DNA from: Pyricularia pennisetigena
Taxonomy: Eukaryota; Ascomycota; Sordariomycetes; Magnaporthales; Pyriculariaceae
Assembly: GCF_004337985.1 (NCBI RefSeq)
Contig: NW_021940926.1
Span: 62,001-126,000 of the forward strand
Reading direction: 5' to 3'
Length of the DNA stretch: 64,000 nucleotides
The position numbers and the translations under genes were made by a program. The notes under the pieces are model-generated. The model saw only the letters and a list, made by a program, of their open reading frames with translations. It was not told where the DNA came from and searched no databases. The first letter of the stretch is position 1. Every line of letters starts with the position of its first letter. Positions 55,510 to 64,000 of this stretch are shown one piece after another.

Positions 55510-58099
55510 AGCAGAAACAACTGTTACGGCTACCTATAATAGTTTCTACCCCATTTTTCCCCTCACCATTGCTTCAATAATGTCAAAAATGTTTAAAGAC
55601 AAGTTCACACGAACCTAGGATTAGAACCGGTTTCGTGGCACGTCGTCAAAAACCCTGCCGGGATAAAGGGCGCCATGGGCAGCAGGCCAAAGGTGCCTCG
55701 TACGAGTGTAAAAATGGGGATCGGCTTTGGTAAACGACGTCCCTTTCCGCTCTAAATGCGTTGAATTTGAAACCGGCTTTGACGTCGCTGCTCCTGCCAT
55801 CCGAGAAGAGCAGTCTGTTGACGGTTTGCTGGTTGTTATTATCCTGGAAACGGCCTTAATAAACTCGGCTTGAACGTCGTCCCTTTGGCGAATTGCCTCG
55901 TCTTTTTAACGGATGCTGCGATTTTTTTGACAAAGAGCTTTAGCAATTTGATCTTGGGTTTTTTCCAATCGGGCCCTTGCCTGGACCTTATTATCCCGGA
56001 TATCCCCATTATGAAGATCTCGTCCGCAACCTCGTTCGTAATGCTGTTTCTTTGCTATGATGCCAGGATTTCCTCCTGCTAAATCCTTTGCACCTTGCCC
56101 TGCAAAACAACCAAAGTGTTTTTCGCCACAGCGATTTCCTTTTTTGCATCGGCCAGGGGGCAATTTGTGTTGCTTCAAGGCTGTTTTTGGCCTCCTTTTT
56201 AATGGATTGCACGCTAAACTATCTCCATATTCTTCTAAGCGATAACTTTTTCCAAAACCGCCTTATCAATGGTCAATTTTTTGCTCTTTTCTTTCGAGAA
56301 TGTCAACTCTGATCGCACTAACATTTCCTAGTGATAAAACTGATGTATTTCGGCCGTGCGGGTGTTGGTTTGCGACAAATGTTCGTCCCGCTCCCGGTGC
56401 ATTTTTTCTTTCAAAATTATTCCTTTCGTTTCCCGACTTGCCAGCCCGCGCTCGTGCTGTTGCTTCTGACATTCAATCGCCTCTTTTGCTCACAGGGTTG
56501 CAGCACATGCTCGTTGAGGTACTCTAACGCTGTCGTCCAACCGCCGCTGCTGTTTTTGGACTTTTGCCTGCGCAGCGGTTGCGTGGTCCCACACAGCCGT
56601 GGCGACACCCGGGCTCGCAATTGCCAGTTATGCCTGGTAAAATTTAGTAAAGTGCTGATTTTTATCCTCGTGGCCATTGGTGCCCTCCTCCAGCAGTGCG
56701 GTCCTCGCCCTCGTAATCGCGGCTTTTTGGTCGCCAATGGGAGGTTCGGCGAGGAGTTGGCATGCACAACGCTTTGTAAAGGTTTTGAGAATGTGTCCGT
56801 TCCGCGTAAAGCCCGGGACGGGTTTTCGGTGTTTGTGTGCCAGGTCGTGCTTTATATCGAAAAGTCGTCAAAATAATGAGCCTGTATAGTGGGATGGTAG
56901 TGAAATATGACAAGGATGCTTTAAGCTTGAAAAGTGGCTTGTTTACGTGTTGTTAACGTGCTTTCCAAACAAAAGGCAATGAGGCCATCTTTATTGCCGT
57001 AAATCGTCTTGCCATTTGGGAACCGACCTAAAGGCGGGTGACTCGTATTACCTTTAACTGCGGTGGGTTTGAGCGCATTACATCTGTCTGCTCCCCTTCA
57101 AATATGGAATTATATTGGGAAAGCAAATTTGGATATATATTAAAACTTGTCAGGGATTATTAAAGATGAAAACCTAAGCATTCGAGCGGCATTGCAATTT
57201 CGATGCAAAGGCATTCCGGTTTTATCCTGGCGTGGATGGGCAAGTTTCGACGCACTTTGAAAGGAGGCAATGCAGCTGGCGCCTAGTTGGACCCTGTTTG
57301 CCTTAAACACCTACCTACCTGTTTAAGTTGGTTCCCACATTTTTCCACATTGCCGCCATATCGAATCCATGTCTAACCTTGCTCTAACTTTCCACTATTT
57401 GCCTAGTTACTGTCCAATTGCGGCCCAAGGCGAGCACAATGCAGTCTCCTTTTTTTTCTTCCCGCGAAAACAACCTCAACAATCTTTTGTAGCGACAGTC
57501 TTTCGTCATGAATAATCAGCCTACAAGCCAAAACAAAGTCCTCCAAATAGCCTTTTGATTCGAGTTTTGGTGGATGGCGACATTGATTGCAACACTTTTA
57601 CCGCGGGAAATAAATCGCCCAACACAACAGCCGGCAATTGTGGAAGGCAAGGCTAGCATATCAGGGACGTGAAAATCCCACCAGGGAAAAGGGGATAACG
57701 AGCTGGCCGTAAGCAACCATGGACCTAGTGTTGCACACTTACGTGCATTACGATGATTGGTAGGAAAGTCATTTTTAAAATGCTAAATGCTATTTGCTGC
57801 AAGGGATATATATACGATTTATACGCTTAATGAGCGGTCAGCTCACGATAAAATCTCTGCGGTGCTCGTTGGGCCAGATAGCATTTACGTCCTTAATACA
57901 TGGCTCTCCTACCACTTGACGATTTACGTGCGGAGCAGTTGTAAGCCAGGTAAAGCAGTAAACTGTAATAGTCTCTACTGTACGCAATTTTCGTTACCTT
58001 AGGTCGTACTAATATCGCTAAGAAAGCACTGATTTCTATTTTTTAACTTATCCATACGGCTACTTTTAAGAGTAGCCCCTAGTTTTTTCCAACCTCCCC
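55510..58099. other. Decayed DNA, no gene recognised
   Basis: A minus-strand segment near 56250-55880 reads as a charged helix (DAKKEIAVAKNTLVVLQGKV in one frame), perhaps gag or coiled-coil debris. Elsewhere only short frames. Confidence 0.35.
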
Positions 58100-60520
58100 G
58101 ACAGCGCAACATGTCTTCCCACGAAAAGCCCCAAAAGTTTACAACGTTCCTAACCTACCGCGCAGAATGGCCGAAATGGTACCGCGCATACCGACAAAAC
58201 GTTGAAATGCTCTGAATATGAAAATTGGTAACCCCAAACACGCAAACCGACGAGATGCTCGTTACTTTAGAAGAGCTTACCAACCAAATGATTGAAGAGC
58301 TTAAGGGCTTAAAATTAGAAGAGCATAGGGCCCAATTTCAAACCTGGGACAAGATTATAGGTTGAATATTTGGTCGGATATAGAGCCATTAGGATATATT
58401 ATGTATGGGTCCCATCGAACTTTAACAAGGTCATTATCTTACGCAACGTTACATTCAGCGAATCTCGGTTTTTCCAGGGGCCAAAGCACGAGGCAACGCA
58501 AAAAAAAAGCGCTTACCGACGAATACGAGCTTTTGATTAACAAAATCCATGAGCCAAAGCTGGAATATTTGGGGAAGGGGATTGCAGAGTCGCTAGGTTT
58601 TTTGCAAAACAGACCAATGTTGAAACCAGACCTAGGTACAACTATCCCGGGTTTGGAAGCGAATAAGGCATCGAATTAAAAGGGAGCCAAGTACGGAGGC
58701 ACAGTTAGAACCGATTACCGACGTGGCACAAACTCCTATAGGGGAAAACGGACCATTTTTAGGAAAGGCGGCAAACCAGCCGAAACAATTCGAAGAAATA
58801 ATTCATATCAAGGTTGACAAGTTTTGAAAACATACATTGGTGGCGCCAAAGCGTAAAACACTTTCGTATAATAGTTTTGAGAAGTTTAAAGCCGGAGAAT
58901 CCCGGTACCAATCAGGGATGCGCACCCCAAATAGTATCAGCTTTCCAACTGCATTAGCAGTTGCAGATGCACGAAAAATTGCACCCAACCTTGAAGGGAA
59001 TACCATCGGGGTGAGCCGGAGTTTACGAGCATGGCCTCGCACAGGAGTACCCTACCCCGGATTGGTGGGTTTGGGGGGTGAATTAAGTCTGGTTCCAGAA
59101 CAAATAAAATCCCAGGCGCAGGAAATGTTAACATTCGGTGCGCGGGAGGGTAGGGGAGAGAGGGGAAAGCGCTTTATACCATTGAAGCGCTCCACGAAAA
59201 CCCCGTCCCTATATAGAGAGCTTTGGAATTAGAGAGGTGATGGCGTAGAGGACGAGCTACAGCACGTTCACAACATGGAGGGCGCACAGTTTTCGATAAG
59301 GGTATGAGCTCTGCGCACGCACTGCTCTTTACAGAAAGAGAGCTGGTGCGCGGAAGCTACAATATATAAACACAACAGATGTACAGCAGCGATGAGATTT
59401 TCGACCCAGACTTTGAGGCATGGGCTTCCTTTTCAGCTACGTTTTTGCCTAATTACAAGCCACACAGATGGAATGGAACGACCTTAAGTTTAAATGAACA
59501 TGGGAAAAAGCACTGAAAGCCTGTTATATAACAAGACCGATACTACTACTGTGCGAATTTATTCACAAGTTCGAAATAAAACGATTATTTGCATCGTTAC
59601 AAGGCTAGGCTCGTGGCAAAAGGCGATTAGCAAGCGCCTAACACGCTTGAGGCCACATACGAAGTTACTGTTGCTGCACAACGAACGCTTGGATCTTGAA
59701 AAGCCTGTCTACTGCACGGCTCCAGAAGGATATCCGAGCCAAACATACCATGCTGAAGCTATACAAGGCGATGTACGGGATAAAGGAATATGCGAGGCTG
59801 TGGTATTAAAAGCTATTAAAAGCGCGCTCCAGGGTTTGGGATTAAAACCCGTGGGAGACGAGCCATGCATGTGCGTATCTGAACAAGTAAAAGTTGTTAT
59901 AATCTTGTTCGTCGACGATATCGTGGTATTGTACGACAAAACAAACGAGGAAAAAGGAACAGTCGTAATCTTTGGACTACGAACCAAGTACAAACTTCGT
60001 GAAGGACCGCTTTTATAGTTTTTTAGGAATGCGGATTACACGGTATATGAGCAGGCGAGCCGCTATTATTCTTCACGACTTTCATGTCGAAAAGATAGTC
60101 AAGCGCTTTGGCATGCAAGAGAGCACAAGCACAGCCCATGCCCCTAGACAGCTCCCAAAAGGTACAGCAACGCGTTTACAAGCAAAGCAATTCCTGCCAA
60201 AATAAAGGAGTTTTGGGAAATGATATGATAAACACGTAACACTGCCATCGTGTTCCGACAAACGTTGCGTACGCAGTAGCACTTCTTATTAACTGGAGAG
60301 CAGCTAGGCAGGCTACGGTAACGAAGTTTATAATAGAGGCAGGCTGGACGCGTTGTTTAAAGCAGGCGGAAGTTATGGCATTGGAACGCCTATTTGGGTA
60401 TATCAAGCTTAGCTTTGAACAGTTATGGAACCTATATTGTAATAATAGACAACCCATTCGCTTTGTCGTGGGGGAAAACCTACGAATAGAAACCGCCCTG
60501 CGCCAGATGGGCATTTAAAA
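58100..60520 (+). mobile_element. Ty1/copia retrotransposon remnant, plus strand
   Basis: Pieces of a copia polyprotein in order. A gag-like start is at about 58111 (MSSHEKPQKFTTFLTYRAEW). The boundary of the reverse transcriptase, HRYKARLVAKG, is near 59590. The region LDLEKPVYCTAPEGYPSQ lies near 59690-59750, the catalytic box VDDIVVLYD near 59910, and YKLREGPLL near 59990. An RT-connection motif (FHVEKIVKRFGM) is near 60080. An RNase H end (CNNRQPIRFVVGEN) is near 60440-60480. Stops and frameshifts are frequent, and protease and integrase are mostly missing. LTRs were not found. Confidence 0.8.
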
Positions 60521-62279
60521 CATGTGAATAGCCAGCCCTCCTCTCGCGAGGCCGGAAGGGCGTCTGGGCGGCGGCGGCAGCGGCAGGCTACCGCCTATAA
60601 CCCCGAAATTCACAAACTTGAACAAAGATCCGTTCAACATTTACCAGACGAGCCTCAGCCGCGCTGGCGGGCAGCACCAGTTCGAGCTGGGCTCGCTTTG
60701 GAAGATGAGCGCGACTAGGTGATATACACGGTTAGCCCAAACCATTATTGGAAGCACAAGGCGATATATACACGGTCAAGCGCCTATTGGTGCCAGAGGC
60801 CCGCCCCCCGTTCCCATTGGCGGGAGTAGATGAAGACACGGCGCGCACAGTCAGCCAATGCTTTCAACGACCTACCGCACCAGCTCGCAGTACAAGTGGG
60901 CGCCAAAGGATTTGAACTTGCTATTATTGTTGCTGCTACTGGCAGTGGGCTATACAAATATACGGTTAGCGTGCGCATAACGAGTTCGGCAATACGGCCA
61001 CGACTTATGATCTGGTTTTTAGGCTTGAAATGAAATCGGAAATCAGGATCACGGAGCGTAACGAGCGAGCAAATTTATATTCCTGTGCGCACCAAGGGAC
61101 TCAATCTATCACGGGCCATCGTTCTATTCGTACAATAGGGACTATACTAGGGGACGTATCCGTCGCTATTCAGGGGCGCTCAACGCATTGAAAGCGGAAT
61201 AGTGTGCGCCTTACACCGCAAACGGCTGCGCAGTCATCGTTTTCTTTTTTTCATAACGAATATAAAGCGCATGGAACATGTTATACTAACTAGATATCAC
61301 GAGGTTCACGATACAGTCACATCACGTGTTTATTTATTGAGGGGATAAACTGGCACGCTCCTCCACGTGGTAGGCTGTACGGATCCCACGCATTTGAGTT
61401 TCAAACTTCTAAAACTGCACATTGAGCCTACATGAGCAGCCTGCTCAATGAATAGTGCCGCTTTTCAGCCTCGGACATATTGGAGCCTCGACCCCGCCGC
61501 GCCTTTCGCGTTTCCTACTTGCACCTGCCTCAACCGCTCTGCTCGAAATTTCGTTGGACATATTTGTGGCAAGAGCGAGCCACTGCTTCAAATCGCCGCG
61601 CCATATTTTACAAAGTTGCGTTACGTTTTGGGCCGCCCCTCCTGCTTCCAAGATTACCTCGCCCCAATAATTTCAACGCAGCAAATTTGGAACCTCGCAT
61701 TGATTTCCCACAAATCATTTCTGGCTTCCTTCCTCGAACCACATATGCATATCCTTTGCACCAATTCAAACCTTCGACCTCCACTTCTTCGCTTGTCGCT
61801 TTTTCGCACCTCGAAACTCCTGTATTTCAAGCCTTGGTTAATAACACGCCATTGTCTTCATGTTTTGTTCATCCAACCAATCGTACCATCCGCCTCTCTC
61901 ACCTCCCGCCTTGCCCCGATGGTACCAACTTATCTCGTTCGACGCACCCAAAACATCTAGCACAGCGCATCAAACTCATTATCAAGCTAGGTCTCCCCTT
62001 TCCATTATATCTTCACCTTCATATCACCCGCGGCCGGTTGCGTACCCAGTGGTCGTGTCCAACCTCGCAAATTGCAACCCATGCCAAAGTACCCAACCGA
62101 GTCCTCCTCTTTGGGCGCTACGATGGTTGGCCTTTGGATGGCGCCCAGTTTGTTGAGTTGTGACCGTCCCCGATAGCCTGTCAAAACCTGTTGCAAGCTC
62201 GTGGTTCAATCGACCGAGTCCTCCTTTGGGCGCTATGATGGCCGTTGAATCTGCCTGCTTGCTTGGGCGATTTGCTATA
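60521..62279. other. No supported gene; pyrimidine-rich from 61.5 kb
   Basis: From about 61450 the plus strand becomes C/T-rich and several frames stay open, which looks like compositional bias rather than coding. A roughly 40-bp direct repeat (CCGAGTCCTCC...GGGCGCTA) occurs at about 62097 and 62213. Confidence 0.35.
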
Positions 62280-62541
62280 ACAAGTCCTTGTGTGCGCGCG
62301 TCAGCCTCTCGCACAGGAATCGCCGCCGGACCTCTGTTTCTGCACCCCGCTCCACCTCGACAAGTCCTTGTGTGCGCGTGTCAGCCTCTCACACAGGAAT
62401 CACCCGCCGGACCTCTGCCTCGGTCGCAATATGCCGCCCTCGATCACTTTTTCCTTTGCACTTGATTGACTTTTTGACAAGCCTTTGCGCGCGCGTGTCT
62501 AGCAGCCTCTTACACAGGAATCACCGCCGGGCCTCTGTTCA
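62280..62541 (+). repeat. Three imperfect 62-bp repeats
   Basis: Copies at 62280-62341, 62360-62421 and 62477-62541. Each begins ACAAGYCYTTG, carries alternating GTGTGCGCGYG and the box ACACAGGAATC, and ends CCGCCGGRCCTCTG. Spacers of about 18 and 55 bp separate them. They may be promoter or UTR repeats of a gene further right. Confidence 0.85.
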
Positions 62542-64000
62542 TATCACCTCGCAACCAGTTGATCACTTGCCCTTTAACCTTTGCCCGCCGCATCCCATCC
62601 GTTTGGTCAACTCTGCTAATAACCATGCCTGCAATTTGTTATATATTAATGATGCATTGCCCAAAGTAAGTCTGCCGCTCTTTCTTTACTTTTTCTCCCT
62701 CTGCCTCAAGGTGCGTCTGCAAGAAGCTAAGCACAAAGCCCTTTTCCAGAAACGTGCCACTGCCAGTTTATCAAAGTAAGAAGACTCCATACACAGCTTC
62801 GGTATACACCAATTTACTATATGATTTCCGTCCACCTACGTACCCGATTACATTTTTATCCCTGTCGCTTATTTTGGCCGAAGCATTTGCGAGTCACTGA
62901 CAAATGCTGGGCTTTGCCGATGGACGTGGCCGATGCGCGAGCAGTGTGCCCCATTTTCTCGGCAGCCGAGCTGGCCGGTAAGTTTACCCTTTTGTTAACT
63001 AATCCGAGCTGTCCTCGCCAATATCTTCTGACCAAAGCATCCGCAAGTCTCTAGACTTTTTTTTCCAAAACGCAAAGCAGGCTAGTTACGCCCCCGGCAG
63101 AAACTGCACAGGTAACCCGGACGAAGAGACTACGAACACACAACCCTCCTCGAAGTACAAATCCGCCTCGGCCCCTCGTCTGCCGAGACAACTTGCACAA
63201 GGGACCCTTTGGCGCTCCTCCCACCACAGTTTACAAAGATTTGCTCGTCACATCCACAGTCTACGTGCCATTCGCCTTCGCCAGCCGAGCCTCGCACGCA
63301 CAAAATTCGAAGTTGGTCGCATTTGTCGCATGTGTAAGCCGAGACGTTGAATTATACCGCATCCAGTGCCACTGGACTTTGAATACTTTTAATCCGTCAA
63401 TAATGGTATGATAAATTCGTGTCCACCCTACCATAAAAAGTCCGACATTCCCCCAACAGCCTGTTGACAAAGCTTCTGTTATTGCTTTCGACCATACTGA
63501 GAACATTTAGTCAAGGCTGCCCTTGCCTGCACAACCACAATGCCATTCATCGCAACCTTCAACAGTTCCAACAACCAAGCGCCGAAAGCAGCCCAAGTCA
63601 AGGCACACCATGGCACGAAACTCGGACAAACTCAGGTTTTTCCGTTTCGCTTCCGATCTCCATGATGTAAACCATAGAAAGCCACTGCTGTTCCTGGTGA
63701 TTTTGACCCTCATGCGCCCGACTCAAACTAATAACAATTCAATTGTTGCTGTCACAAATTATGTTGTTTATGAGGCAGAGCGGGACTATTCGTGCCACAC
63801 CCGGACTCTAGTGAAAACATAAAAACACCCGTTTGACATAAGCTAAGTTTTTCCTTTTCATTGTCTCCTGTTTTTACCCCTTTCCCATACCGCATCCAGC
63901 ACCCTGCTTTTCCATTTCACCTTTTCCACCCGCTGCATGCCACAGGGAACCATCTCTGGCTTTGTTGAAAGTGATGCCAACGGTTTGTTTATCCCACCGA
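62542..64000 (+). other. Possible 5' region of an intron-containing gene, unresolved
   Basis: Splice-donor-like GTAAGT occurs at about 62667 and 62971, the latter followed by TTAACTAAT (branch-site-like), and GTATGA at about 63404. Short open pieces lie between them (for example 62821-63054 and 63523-63822), but no exon chain or domain could be built. The window ends before any clear stop or 3' signal. Confidence 0.25.

Noticed and set aside
55203..55520. Long poly-leucine reading frame on the minus strand
   Set aside because: It is only the translation of the 9-bp minisatellite; no start context, domain or conserved flank supports a protein.
61448..62163. Overlapping long plus-strand frames of up to 227 codons
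   Set aside because: All three frames are open together because the strand is C/T-rich and low in stops; no domain or consistent codon use is seen.

Overview
The window reads as a gene-poor, transposon-rich stretch of a filamentous ascomycete (Pezizomycotina) genome. The main evidence is a complete Tad1-type LINE (endonuclease, reverse transcriptase, RNase H), a Fot1/pogo transposon with an intact DD35D transposase, fungal-type Ty1/copia remnants, an NFX1-type helicase remnant and a short GT...CTAAC-type intron in an ISG12-like gene. I see no convincing intact host gene. Host and virus-like genes are broken by stops and frameshifts, whereas the LINE and Fot sequences look young.

Layout. 1-1886: no gene. 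1887-3722: Fot1/pogo element. 3723-7862: minus-strand LINE copy A, cut at both ends. 7863-19376: decayed DNA with an unidentified minus-strand coding tract (8.9-10.5 kb) and an NFX1-type helicase pseudogene (about 15.9-17.1 kb). 19377-34589: an ISG12-like (IFI6/IFI27 family) host gene split in two by a 14.5-kb block. 34590-38713: nothing firm. 38714-44728: full-length LINE copy B with a perfect 13-bp target-site duplication. 44729-64000: two or three minus-strand copia remnants (47.3-51.3 kb), a broken small secreted protein gene (53.3 kb), a 9-bp minisatellite (55.35 kb), a plus-strand copia remnant (58.1-60.5 kb), and a pyrimidine-rich right end with three 62-bp repeats.

The most interesting part is 19656-34157. 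It is packed with short, closely spaced, decayed coding stretches on both strands. They include a D5-like superfamily 3 helicase, a covalent nucleotidyltransferase resembling mRNA capping enzymes and the LEF-4 proteins of large insect viruses, several membrane-anchored proteins, and a 7 x 15-bp AT-rich tandem repeat. The block is flanked by 109- and 111-bp direct repeats that come from the ISG12-like gene: the N-terminal half of that gene lies on the right and the C-terminal half on the left. The simplest reading is an ancient integration of a large double-stranded DNA virus fragment into a fungal gene. Virus group and age are inference. No polymerase, capsid, packaging ATPase or integrase was recognised.

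The two LINE copies are inverted, about 32 kb apart and nearly identical, so the interval containing the viral block could be prone to inversion. The direct repeats around the block could in principle recombine it out.
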